Positions 26,980 to 35,488 of a stretch of 64,000 nucleotides of DNA are shown piece after piece (the stretch's first letter is position 1; each line of letters opens with the position of its first letter). Source of the stretch: Stutzerimonas stutzeri (lineage in GTDB: Bacteria; Pseudomonadota; Gammaproteobacteria; Pseudomonadales; Pseudomonadaceae). The position numbers were made by a program, and so were the translations under genes. The DNA lies in the NCBI RefSeq assembly GCF_000952685.1, contig NZ_JYHV01000035.1, positions 1 to 64,000 on the forward strand. The letters are read 5' to 3'. A model generated the notes under the pieces. The model did not search any database, was not told where the DNA came from, and saw only the letters and a list, made by a program, of their open reading frames with translations.

Positions 26980-27331
26980 TTGGAGGATGGGCCTCGGACT
27001 TCGCAATGTGTTCGGCCTTTTTCAGCCGTCCAATCGAGCGATTCCGTGCGGTTATCGGCCAGTCTTCCCGAACTTGGGATGATTGTTCCGTTGGTAACGG
27101 ATCCGCCCGCCAGCCCAAATTCCCGAGGTTTTTCCGGCCTGGAATTCCGTCCCACAAGTAGCGCGGCTATTCGGCTCCTGGCTCGCCTCGATCACGCGGC
27201 GCGCAAGCAGCGCCGGTGGCCGCAACGCCTGCGCGCTAAACGAAACCTGCGCTACGCCTGCCAGAGAGAGGCAATCGACAGCATGCGACCTCCCGCTCGT
27301 TGAAGGCGATATGCAGCGTCTTGTTCAATAT

Positions 27332-27349
27332 GTTCTAACCGGTTAGTTT
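27332..27349. promoter_or_regulatory. Candidate TetR operator D, tctBAC promoter
   Basis: GTTCTAACCGGTTAGTTT has the perfect 12-bp dyad CTAACCGGTTAG (27335-27346) at its core and is 15 of 18 identical to operator B. It is the most symmetrical of the four sites and lies 283 bp before tctB. Confidence 0.65.
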
Positions 27350-27631
27350 CTGTGCGGTAATCGGCCAGACCAAATTGATTTCACGGCCGTGCTGCTCGCA
27401 CTATTCATCCCACATGAAGACGGGCCGGTGCCCTTCTTGATCAACCAATAACAAGAGTGCCCAGCTATGAATCACCCCGCATCGTTGATTCGTGCAACGA
27501 GCCAGCCTCTGCAGCCCGACCTGATCACGGGCCCCATGCACAGCATTTCTTCCACGCAGTCGACCCCGACTCGCTACGCTTCCGGCTCCACCCGCGCTGC
27601 GGCAGCCCGCCCGTCCACGCAGGAGCAAGAC

Positions 27632-28099
27632 ATGAAAGAACCCCAAACCCGACTGGTCGGCGAGCTCGTTTTCGGTGCAGTGCTGGTGTTGCTGAGCCTG
27701 GGCATCGCCTACCTGGCTTACAGCATTTCCGGCTTCTCCTCGCTCAACTCCGCTGGCGCCTTCCCGATCGGCATCAGCTTCATCATGGTGGTCTCGGCGC
27801 TCTGGTGCCTGTTCGAGGCCTTGATGAAGAAACCCGCAGCCGTACATGGAATGGCCGCCCTGCGCCAATTCTGCCGCGAACATTTCCCGGTCCGCCTGGT
27901 GGTGTTCCTGGCGATGGCAGTGGTCTATCTGGCCGTTATGGACTGGATCAGCTTCTACGCCAGCACCTTCATCTTCATCTCGGCCTGCATCTTCTACCTG
28001 CGCCGCGGCGGTCTCCTGCTGGCGCTGGGCGTCAGTGCGCTGGCCCTGACCGTCATCTACTTGATGTTCACGCTGGTCTTCAGCGTCTACCTGCCCTGA
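27632..28099 (+). CDS. tctB: Tripartite tricarboxylate transporter small subunit (TctB)
   Basis: A 155-residue membrane protein with four predicted helices, typical of the TctB small subunit of TTT transporters. The ATG at 27632 follows AGGAG at 27621. The frame continues upstream to 27467, but that part is low in hydrophobicity and not family-like. tctA starts 10 bp after its stop. With TctA and TctC it would import a carboxylate from the periplasm, probably a substrate of this pathway. Confidence 0.85.
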   Translation: MKEPQTRLVGELVFGAVLVLLSLGIAYLAYSISGFSSLNSAGAFPIGISFIMVVSALWCLFEALMKKPAAVHGMAALRQFCREHFPVRLVVFLAMAVVYLAVMDWISFYASTFIFISACIFYLRRGGLLLALGVSALALTVIYLMFTLVFSVYLP

Positions 28100-28109
28100 G
28101 GCCCACGAC

Positions 28110-29618
28110 ATGAGCGAAGCCCTTTCCTACTTCACCATGGCATGGTTCGACCTGAACCTGCTGATGCTCACCGCCCTCGGCACCTTCGCCGGCATTTATA
28201 TCGGTGCGATCCCGGGGCTATCCGTGACCATGGCGGTCTCGATTCTGGTCTCCTTCACATTCGGCTGGGAGGTCAACCAGGCCCTCGCATTGATCGTCGG
28301 CATCTATATCGGCGGTGTCTATGGCGGCTCGCGCAGTGCCATTCTGCTGAACATTCCCGGCGCGCCCTCCTCCGTCGCCACCGCGTTCGACGGTTACCCG
28401 CTGGCCAAGCTGGGTGAAGCCGGCCAGGCGATTGGCCTGAGTACTGTCATGTCGGTCATCGGTGGTCTGGTCGGTACGCTATTGCTGGCCACCGCGGCAC
28501 CCGTCATCGGCGATCTGGCACTGAAATTCGCCCCGCGTGATTACTTTCTGATCGCGGGCATCGGCCTTCTGCTGGTGGGCAGTCTGGCCAAGGGCTCACT
28601 GGCCAAGGGCATATTCGCCGCGGCCCTGGGCGCCATCATCGGCATGGTGGGCATGGACCCGGTCACCGCCGAGGGTCGCTTCACGCTCGGGCAGATCGAG
28701 CTGATGGGCGGCATTCATTACGTCGTGGTGATGATCGGCCTGTTCGGTGTCGCCGAAGCCTTCTCGATGATGCACAACCTGGACACCGCGCCGGTAAAGC
28801 AGAAGGTCGACAAGATCATCCCTTCGTTCGCCATGGTGTTGAAGTTCCTGCCGCTGTCGATCCGCACCTCAATCATCGGCGTCGTCGTCGGCGTGCTGCC
28901 AGGTGTCGGCGGTGACATCGCCGCGCTCATGGCTTACGACCACGCCAAACGCAGCGTGAAGAAGCCCACCCGCCCCTTTGGCGAAGGCGCTTACGAGGGT
29001 CTGGTCGCGCCGGAGACGGCCAACAGCGCCGCGGTGGGCGGTGCCTACGTCCCGATGCTGACGCTCGGCATGCCCGGTGATGCGGTGACCGCCGTGATCA
29101 TCGGCGCGCTGGTCATCCACGGCCTGAACCCCGGCCCCATGCTGATGGTGGAGAACCCGCACATCTTCTGGTTCACGGTGGGCAACCTGGCGTTGGCCAA
29201 CATATTCCTGCTGATTTTCGGTCTGGCCGGCATCAAGCTCTTCGCCAAGATGGTGGAGATTCCCAAGGCGATTCTGGTCCCGCTGATCCTGGTGCTCTGC
29301 GCGGTTGGCACCTATTCGATCAACAGCAGCATGACCGAGGTGTACTGGATGCTCGGCTTCGGCCTGGTGGGTTATTTCCTCAAGACCTTCGGCTTCCAGA
29401 TGGGCCCGGTGATTCTCGGCGTGATCCTGGGGCCGCTGATGGACACCTCGTATCGCCAGGCGATGTCCTCGGTGGGTGACAACCCCACCGCCTTCATCAC
29501 CGACCTGTTCGTCAACCCGCTGTCGCTGCTGCTGACCGCCGGGCTGATTCTGATTCTTCTCGGCAACTCACCTCTGAAAGGCCTGCTCAAGCGCCGCAAG
29601 GCGACCACGTCGGTCTGA
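28110..29618 (+). CDS. tctA: Tripartite tricarboxylate transporter large permease (TctA)
   Basis: A 502-residue inner-membrane permease with about 12 helices and the TctA signatures GTFAGIYIGAIPGLSVTMAV near the N-terminus, IYIGGVYGGSRSAILLNIPG and VAPETANSAAVGGAYVPMLT. It forms the transport channel of the TTT system with TctB and the binding protein TctC. It is the central gene of tctB-tctA-tctC, with gaps of 10 and 38 bp. Confidence 0.94.
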   Translation: MSEALSYFTMAWFDLNLLMLTALGTFAGIYIGAIPGLSVTMAVSILVSFTFGWEVNQALALIVGIYIGGVYGGSRSAILLNIPGAPSSVATAFDGYPLAKLGEAGQAIGLSTVMSVIGGLVGTLLLATAAPVIGDLALKFAPRDYFLIAGIGLLLVGSLAKGSLAKGIFAAALGAIIGMVGMDPVTAEGRFTLGQIELMGGIHYVVVMIGLFGVAEAFSMMHNLDTAPVKQKVDKIIPSFAMVLKFLPLSIRTSIIGVVVGVLPGVGGDIAALMAYDHAKRSVKKPTRPFGEGAYEGLVAPETANSAAVGGAYVPMLTLGMPGDAVTAVIIGALVIHGLNPGPMLMVENPHIFWFTVGNLALANIFLLIFGLAGIKLFAKMVEIPKAILVPLILVLCAVGTYSINSSMTEVYWMLGFGLVGYFLKTFGFQMGPVILGVILGPLMDTSYRQAMSSVGDNPTAFITDLFVNPLSLLLTAGLILILLGNSPLKGLLKRRKATTSV

Positions 29619-29656
29619 GATAACCACGCAAAACAACAACAAACGGAGTCACAACG
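29618..29656 (+). promoter_or_regulatory. Crc/Hfq-type CA motif before tctC
   Basis: AAACAACAACAAAC (29631-29644) overlaps three AANAANAA matches and abuts the CGGAG ribosome site. It is the clearest Crc/Hfq-like site in the window and would allow selective catabolite repression of the binding protein. Confidence 0.6.
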
Positions 29657-30658
29657 ATGCTCAGGAAACTCATTGCAAGCGTCACCCTCACCGCCGCGGC
29701 GGTCACCATGACCGTGCCGGCGCAGGCCGCCTACCCCGAGCGCAACATTCAGGGTGTGGTGCCCTGGGGCGCAGGCGGTGCAACCGATATCGTCATGCGC
29801 AGCCTTACGCCCTACGTGGAGAAAGAGCTGGGCGGCAAGATCATCATCAACAACCGCACCGGCGGTACTGGTGTGATCGGCAGCAACCATGTCCTGCAAG
29901 CGCGTCCGGACGGCTACACCCTGCTGCTGGCAGCGGAAAACGCCCAGCTCTATCCGTTGCTGGGGCTCGCCGAGTTCGATTACAGCGCCTTCGAGACGAT
30001 CAACATCATTGGCCAGAACATTGCCGTCATCGCCGCGCCGGCCGACAGCAAATTCAATTCGATGGCCGATCTGCTGGCCGAAGCCAAAGCCAATCCGGGC
30101 ACTCTGCGAATGGGCGTGACCGGTGCTGGCGGCTTGCCGGGTTCGGTCCACGCCATGATCGAGGCGGTCGACGACCTGAAGGTTCGCGAAGTGACCTTCG
30201 CTGGCGACGGCCCGGGCATCACCGCCATGCTCGGCGACCACATCGACTTCATGCCACTGAGCCTGATCGCTGCGCGGGAGATGATCACCTCCGGCAAGAT
30301 CAAGGGCCTGGCCGTCGTATCCACCGAAGAGCTGCCGCAGCTGCCGGGCGTGGAACCCATTACCAAAGCCTTGCCGAAGATGGAAAGCTTCCTGCCGTGG
30401 GGTCCGTTCTGGGGCGTGTGGGTCCGCAAGGACACGCCTGAAGACATCAAGCAGAAGCTCACCGATGCCTATGCCAAGGCCCTCGGGAACGAAGAATTCC
30501 AGACATTCATCAAGGGCCTCGGCGCCCAGCCGCTGAACCTGAGCGGTGAGAAGGCCAAAGAATTCCTCGATCGCTGGCAGTCGGTCACCACCTGGTCGCT
30601 CTACGAAGCCGGAGCAAGCAAGGTGTCTCCAGAAACGTTGAACATTCCCAAGCCCTGA
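29657..30658 (+). CDS. tctC: TTT-system periplasmic solute-binding protein (TctC/Bug family)
   Basis: A 333-residue periplasmic binding protein. The signal peptide is cut after PAQA (about residue 23), and the mature domain starts YPERNIQGVVPWGAGGATDI, the classic Bug-family opening that binds a carboxylate. It delivers substrate to TctAB. Given operator D and the neighbours, the ligand may be quinate, shikimate, protocatechuate or a related acid. That is inference. Hairpins follow at 30667 and 30708. Confidence 0.93.
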   Translation: MLRKLIASVTLTAAAVTMTVPAQAAYPERNIQGVVPWGAGGATDIVMRSLTPYVEKELGGKIIINNRTGGTGVIGSNHVLQARPDGYTLLLAAENAQLYPLLGLAEFDYSAFETINIIGQNIAVIAAPADSKFNSMADLLAEAKANPGTLRMGVTGAGGLPGSVHAMIEAVDDLKVREVTFAGDGPGITAMLGDHIDFMPLSLIAAREMITSGKIKGLAVVSTEELPQLPGVEPITKALPKMESFLPWGPFWGVWVRKDTPEDIKQKLTDAYAKALGNEEFQTFIKGLGAQPLNLSGEKAKEFLDRWQSVTTWSLYEAGASKVSPETLNIPKP

Positions 30659-30666
30659 GTCGTACC

Positions 30667-30740
30667 CCCGGCGCCACGCGCCGGGTTCTCCCTTATTTCC
30701 TCAGCACGGGACGGCTGCCAGCCGTCCCGACGCATTTTTG
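30667..30740 (+). terminator. Two hairpins after tctC
   Basis: Hairpin 1 is CCCGGCGC-CAC-GCGCCGGG (30667-30685) followed by TTCTCCCTTATTT. Hairpin 2 is a perfect 9-bp stem GGGACGGCT/AGCCGTCCC with a GCC loop (30708-30728), followed by GACGCATTTTT. The second is the better terminator. They separate tctBAC from the FAD dehydrogenase gene. Confidence 0.7.
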
Positions 30741-30827
30741 TGGACGTCTGCCGTGTCTGCCATGGCGCTCTCGGCCGGATGTCATCACTGCAACAGCGTC
30801 TCGGATTCAACCCAGGAGCGACTCATC

Positions 30828-32540
30828 ATGGCCCCGTTCGACGAACCCCTCGACTGCGATCTGCTGGTCATCGGCTCCGGGGCCGCCGGCCTTTCGGCGG
30901 CGGTAACCGGCGCCTGGCATGGCCTCAAGGTAGTGGTCGTGGAGAAGGACGCGACGCTCGGCGGCGCCACCGCCTGGTCCGGTGGCTGGATGTGGGTGCC
31001 GGGCAACCCGCTGGCGCGCCGCGCCGGCATTCATGAAGACCCGCAACAGCCGCGCACTTACCTGCGCAACGAACTTGGCGACCGCTACGACGCCGAGCGC
31101 ATCGACGCCTTCCTCGATAGCTGCGGGCCGATGGTGGCCTTCTTCGAACGCCACACACGGTTGCAGTTCGTCGATGGCAACGGCATTCCCGATATTCATG
31201 GCGACGTCCCCGGCGCCGCCACACAGGGCCATCAGGTCATCGCCGCGCCCTATGACGGCGGCGAACTCGGCCCGCTGCTTCAGCGGCTGCGGCCGACGAT
31301 GCGCGAGACCTCGTTTCTGGGCATGCCGATCATGGCCGGGGCGGATCTGGCCGCCTTTCTCAGCCTGACCCGCTCACTACGTTCAACCTGGCACGTGACA
31401 AAGCGCTTCGGGAGACATCTGCTGGATCTGGCGCGCCACGGTCGTGCCCTGCAATTGGTCAACGGAGTCGCCCTGGTGGCGCGGCTGGTCCGCTCCGCTG
31501 ACGAGATGGGTGTGCGGTTGCTGACCAGCGCCGCCGCCACGCAGCTGCTTTACGCCGACGGTCGCGTCAGTGGCGCTCAGATAAAGACCGAGCACGGCGA
31601 ACAGCGCATCCACGCCAAAGCAGTGATCCTGGCGGCCGGCGGTTTTCCCAACGACATCGAGCGGCGAAAGGCACTGTTCCCGCGCCATCCCGGTGAGGAT
31701 GAGCACTTGGCGCTGCCACCGGCCAGCTGCAATGGCGACGGCATTCGTCTGGGTGAAGCGGTCGGCGCCCAACTCGTCACCGATCTAGCCGCGCCGGTAG
31801 CTTGGGCACCGGTGTCCCGCGTACCGCACCGAGACGGCAGCGTCGGACACTTCCCGCACATCATCGACCGCGCCAAGCCAGGCGTCATCGGCGTGCTGGC
31901 CAACGGCAGGCGCTTCGTCAACGAGGCGGACGGCTATTACGATTACGTCGCCGCCATGCACCAGGCGATACCCGACGGCCAGCCCGTCGCTTCCTGGCTG
32001 ATCTGCGACCACCCGACCCAGCGTCGATACGGCCTTGGTTACGCACGGCCCTTTCCGGTGCCACTCGGGCCGGTTCTGCGTTCGGGTTATCTCAAGCGCG
32101 GCCAGACCCTCGAAGCGCTGGCGCAGGCCTGTGGCATCGACCCGCAAGGCCTGGCCGCCACCGTTGCCGACTACAACCGGCACGCCCGCAACGGCGAAGA
32201 TCCCGCCTTCGGCCGTGGCTCGACGCCCTATAACCGCAAGATGGGCGACCCGTTGCATCGGGGCGCCAACCCCTGCGTGGCCGCCATCGAACGAGGGCCG
32301 TTCTATGCGGTGAAGGTCGAGCCGGGCAGTTTCGGCACCTTCGCGGGGCTGCGCACCAACGGGCACACCCAGGTGCTGGATGCCGGCGGTGAGGCGATCC
32401 CGGGCCTGTATGCCGCCGGCACCGACATGGCCAGCATCATGGGCGGGCATTACCCTTCCGGCGGCATCAACCTCGGGCCGGCAATGACCTTCGGCTACAT
32501 CGCGGCTCGGCATATCGCCGGCATCACCGACTTCGAATAG
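30828..32540 (+). CDS. FAD-dependent dehydrogenase (3-ketosteroid dehydrogenase/fumarate reductase-like)
   Basis: A 570-residue flavoprotein. It has a Rossmann FAD motif GSGAAGLSAA (16-25), TAWSGGWMWVPGN, and the C-terminal FAD segment MGGHYPSGGINLGPAMTFG typical of the KstD/Sdh-flavoprotein group. It has no signal peptide. The ATG at 30828 follows AGGAG at 30814. Family members insert a double bond next to a carbonyl in a ring, or reduce one. In this cluster a cyclohexane or cyclohexenone carboxylate is a plausible substrate, giving an aromatisation step, but this is inference. Confidence 0.82.
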   Translation: MAPFDEPLDCDLLVIGSGAAGLSAAVTGAWHGLKVVVVEKDATLGGATAWSGGWMWVPGNPLARRAGIHEDPQQPRTYLRNELGDRYDAERIDAFLDSCGPMVAFFERHTRLQFVDGNGIPDIHGDVPGAATQGHQVIAAPYDGGELGPLLQRLRPTMRETSFLGMPIMAGADLAAFLSLTRSLRSTWHVTKRFGRHLLDLARHGRALQLVNGVALVARLVRSADEMGVRLLTSAAATQLLYADGRVSGAQIKTEHGEQRIHAKAVILAAGGFPNDIERRKALFPRHPGEDEHLALPPASCNGDGIRLGEAVGAQLVTDLAAPVAWAPVSRVPHRDGSVGHFPHIIDRAKPGVIGVLANGRRFVNEADGYYDYVAAMHQAIPDGQPVASWLICDHPTQRRYGLGYARPFPVPLGPVLRSGYLKRGQTLEALAQACGIDPQGLAATVADYNRHARNGEDPAFGRGSTPYNRKMGDPLHRGANPCVAAIERGPFYAVKVEPGSFGTFAGLRTNGHTQVLDAGGEAIPGLYAAGTDMASIMGGHYPSGGINLGPAMTFGYIAARHIAGITDFE

Positions 32541-32593
32541 GCGAAGGCGCAGCCACGGTCGCCGCTTGGCGCTCCGTGGCCAGCGTCAGATCG

Positions 32594-33001
32594 CTATCGT
32601 TCCTGCAACGACTCCACACCCATCTCGTCGAAGACTTCCTCGGCGAGGTGAAAGGTCGCGTTGGCGGCGGGAATGCCGCAATAGATGGCGCTTTGCAGCA
32701 GCACTTCCTTGATCTCATCGCGGGTCACGCCGTTGTTCTTCGCCGCCCGCAGGTGCAGCTTCAGCTCCCCCTCGCGATTCATTCCGATCAGCATGGCGAT
32801 GGTCACCAGGCTGCGGGTGTGCCGCGGCAGACCGGGACGCGTCCAGATATCGCCCCAGGCATGCCGGGTGATCATCTCCTGAAATTCTTCGTTGAACGGC
32901 GTGATGTTTTTCAGGCTGCGATCGACATGCGCCTCGCCCAGTACCGCGCGGCGCACCTGCATACCGGCTTCGTAACGTTCTTTCTCGTCCATCGTGTTCA
33001 T
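32594..33001 (-). CDS. pcaC: 4-carboxymuconolactone decarboxylase
   Basis: A 135-residue CMD-domain enzyme that converts gamma-carboxymuconolactone to beta-ketoadipate enol-lactone. The family wording is RRAVLGEAHVDRSL near the start, then TRHAWGDIWTRPGLPRHTRS and VTRDEIKEVLLQSAIYCGIP. It lies 57 bp after pcaB on the same strand. In many pseudomonads pcaD sits between pcaB and pcaC, but here there is no room for it. Confidence 0.94.
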   Translation of the reverse strand: MNTMDEKERYEAGMQVRRAVLGEAHVDRSLKNITPFNEEFQEMITRHAWGDIWTRPGLPRHTRSLVTIAMLIGMNREGELKLHLRAAKNNGVTRDEIKEVLLQSAIYCGIPAANATFHLAEEVFDEMGVESLQER

Positions 33002-33058
33002 TTCCGGGTTGGTGATTGATCAGGACCGCATTCATGCAGCCGTAAATAACATGCAACG

Positions 33059-34414
33059 TCAGATCGCCTGATGCTCGGCCACGGCGCGCTCGACCCAGCG
33101 CCGCGCCTGCCCCAGATAAAAAGCAGGATCGAGCAGACGATCGAGCTCGGCGTCGTTCAGCTCGTTGCGCACCTCCGCGGTCTCTCCCAGTATCCCGCGC
33201 AGGTGACGGCCTTCGGCGACGGCGCGCTTGCAGCACTGTTCGACCAGATGATGCGCGGCATCGCGGCCGATACGCTGCGCCAGGGCGATACTCACCGCCT
33301 CGGCGAGCAGCAGCCCGCGGGTCTGTTCGAGATTGCCGCGCATACGCTCGCCGTCGACTTCCAGCTCGGCAAGCGCGGTCAACGCCTGTTGCAGCGACCC
33401 GGACACCAGGCAGCACAGTTCTGGCAAGGTTTCCCATTCGGCATGCCAGAGGCCAAGGCTGCGCTCATGCTCCTGCGGCATGGCGCTGAGCAGCGTGGCG
33501 ACCAGCCCGGGCGCACGGGTGGAGGCGCTGATCATCACCGCGCTGCCGACCGGATTGCGCTTGTGCGGCATGGTCGATGAGCCGCCCTTGCCCGGCGCGG
33601 ACGGTTCGAACACTTCGCCGACGTCCGTCTGCATCAGCAACGACAAGTCGCGCCCGAGCTTGCCGAGACTGCCCGCGATCATGCCCAGCAGCGCGGCGAA
33701 CTCCACCAACCGGTCGCGCTGGGTGTGCCAGGGCTGTTCCGGCAGCGTCAGCTGCAGCTCGTCCGCCAGTGCCTGGGACACCGGCCAGGCCTGCTCGCCC
33801 AGCGCCGCCAGCGAACCGGAGGCGCCGCCGAATTGCAGGCTGAGCAACCGAGGTTTGATCATGTGCAGCCGCTGACGATGGCGTGTCACCGCGCCCAGCC
33901 AGCCCGCAATCTTCATCCCAAGAGTCACCGGCGTCGCATGCTGCAACCAGGTACGACCGGCCATGGGCGTATCGGCGTGGCGCTCGGCCTGCTGCGCCAG
34001 CGTCGCGCCCAGACTCGCGAGATCCCGCTCCAGCAAGCCGATGGCCTGACGCAGTTGCAAGACCAGGCCGGTGTCCATCGCATCCTGGCTGGTGGCGCCG
34101 AGATGCAGGTACTTCTCCGCCTCGGCGTCGTCCTGAGCGATGCGCTTGCCCAGCGCCTTGACCAGCGGGATGGCCGAATTGCCGGCAATGGCGATCGCCT
34201 GCGCCAAGGCATCCGGATCGTAGAGTTCGGCCTTGCACGCCGCTGCGATGGGCCCTACCGCTGTTTGCGGGATCACCCCGCAACGCGCTTCGGCGCGGGC
34301 CAGCGCGGCCTCGAAATCGAGCATGCCCTGCAGCCGGCCGTCGTCGGAAAACACCGCGCGCATCTCGGCACCGGTGAAATAGGCATCGAAGAGTTGATTG
34401 CTGGGCCGATTCAA
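33059..34414 (-). CDS. pcaB: 3-carboxy-cis,cis-muconate cycloisomerase
   Basis: A 451-residue fumarase/aspartase-superfamily enzyme that lactonises carboxymuconate from PcaHG. It has the signature GSSTMPHKRNPVGS near residue 270, plus GATSQDAMDTGLVLQLR. I place the start at TTG 34414, preceded by AGGAG with 8-bp spacing. The protein then opens MNRPSNQLFDAYFTGAEMR and has the family's usual 450 residues. The longest open frame uses GTG 34462 and adds 16 unconserved residues. Confidence 0.92.
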   Translation of the reverse strand: MNRPSNQLFDAYFTGAEMRAVFSDDGRLQGMLDFEAALARAEARCGVIPQTAVGPIAAACKAELYDPDALAQAIAIAGNSAIPLVKALGKRIAQDDAEAEKYLHLGATSQDAMDTGLVLQLRQAIGLLERDLASLGATLAQQAERHADTPMAGRTWLQHATPVTLGMKIAGWLGAVTRHRQRLHMIKPRLLSLQFGGASGSLAALGEQAWPVSQALADELQLTLPEQPWHTQRDRLVEFAALLGMIAGSLGKLGRDLSLLMQTDVGEVFEPSAPGKGGSSTMPHKRNPVGSAVMISASTRAPGLVATLLSAMPQEHERSLGLWHAEWETLPELCCLVSGSLQQALTALAELEVDGERMRGNLEQTRGLLLAEAVSIALAQRIGRDAAHHLVEQCCKRAVAEGRHLRGILGETAEVRNELNDAELDRLLDPAFYLGQARRWVERAVAEHQAI

Positions 34415-34558
34415 AACCTGTGCTCCTGCTCTGGTAAGGGTTTCAACATTGGCGTTTCGCACACCACTGCTGGTCGATCAGGTTAACGCGCGCCCTCAAC
34501 AGGGCGGAATCGATAAACGAGCCACGGCGCGGTTATCGAACGGTTTTCGTTGCGCTCG

Positions 34559-35488
34559 TCAGGTCATCGCCCACACGAAAAAACTGATGCTCAAGAACGA
34601 AACGATGGTCGCCGCCACCAGCGCCGCAGCACAGCGCCCTTCCAATCCGTAACGCGCCCCGAGGATCGGGTAGATGCTCATCATCGGCGCCGAAGCCATC
34701 AGCACACCGGCCGATGCCAGCACCGGATCGGACACAGGGATCACGGCGAAACACAGCAGGATAATCAGCGGATGGACGATCAGCTTGCCAATCGCCATCT
34801 GCCCCACGTCCATTCCCAAGCCGCTGACTTTCATACCGTAGAGACTGGCACCGATCACGAACAGCGCCACGGGCGCGGAGGCCAGCGCCAGCATGTCGAT
34901 CACCCGCATCAGCACCGCGGGCGGACGCAACTCGAACACCGCCAGCAGCAGCGCCAGCGTGATGGCTATCAGAATCGGATGGCGAACCAGGCTTGCCAGC
35001 GTGCCACGCAACGCGGGCCACAGACCGCTCGCGCTCTGCCGCCCCAGCTCGGCCAGGGTGAGCGCCAGGGGAATCATCAGCAGATTCTCGACCATCATCC
35101 CCAGCGCCAGCGCCACGGCGGCCGGCGAACCAATCGCCATGGCGACGATGGGATAACCGACGAAGCCGCTGTTGGATACCGACATGCCCAAGCCGACCAG
35201 CGCGCTAGCGCTGAGGCTGTCCTTGCGCACCCACCGGGCGAAGGCGTAACCCAGGCCAAACACCAACAGCGAGCCAAGACCGTAGCCAATCAGGTAATTC
35301 CAGTCGACCACCTGGGCCAGTGGCCGGGCCAACAGCGCCTTGATCACCAGCGCCGGCAGCGCGAAGGTGATGACGAAACGCCCCATGCCAGCCGTCTGGT
35401 CGCGACTGACCAAGCCCGAGCGGCAGGAGAAAAAACCGATCGCGATAAGGATGAAGATCGGCGCGGTGATACCAAGGATCGAGAGCAT
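34559..35488 (-). CDS. AEC-family (auxin efflux carrier-like) permease
   Basis: A 309-residue inner-membrane protein with about ten helices in two repeats. AEC proteins move organic acids such as malonate or malate. The start codon ATG (35486-35488) touches the zapE stop codon, so translation is directly coupled. Lying between zapE and pcaB in the pca gene row, it may carry protocatechuate or another aromatic or dicarboxylic acid. The family is clear and the substrate is inferred. Confidence 0.87.
   Translation of the reverse strand: MLSILGITAPIFILIAIGFFSCRSGLVSRDQTAGMGRFVITFALPALVIKALLARPLAQVVDWNYLIGYGLGSLLVFGLGYAFARWVRKDSLSASALVGLGMSVSNSGFVGYPIVAMAIGSPAAVALALGMMVENLLMIPLALTLAELGRQSASGLWPALRGTLASLVRHPILIAITLALLLAVFELRPPAVLMRVIDMLALASAPVALFVIGASLYGMKVSGLGMDVGQMAIGKLIVHPLIILLCFAVIPVSDPVLASAGVLMASAPMMSIYPILGARYGLEGRCAAALVAATIVSFLSISFFVWAMT

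Larger units (their letters stand above)
26915..27631. other. Divergent regulatory region, Gfo/Idh gene and tctBAC
   Basis: This 717-bp stretch has no convincing gene. It contains operators C (26963-26979) and D (27332-27349), and a 17-bp direct repeat GTGCGGT(T/A)ATCGGCCAG at 27046-27062 and 27352-27368, the second copy just 3 bp after D. A short open frame at 27467 in frame with tctB has no ribosome site and looks non-coding. Confidence 0.7.

Noticed and set aside
34480-34545. A PcaQ site upstream of pcaB
   Set aside because: Single half-sites (GGTTAA, GGTTAT) are present, but no ATAACC-N4-GGTTA pair with the right spacing.
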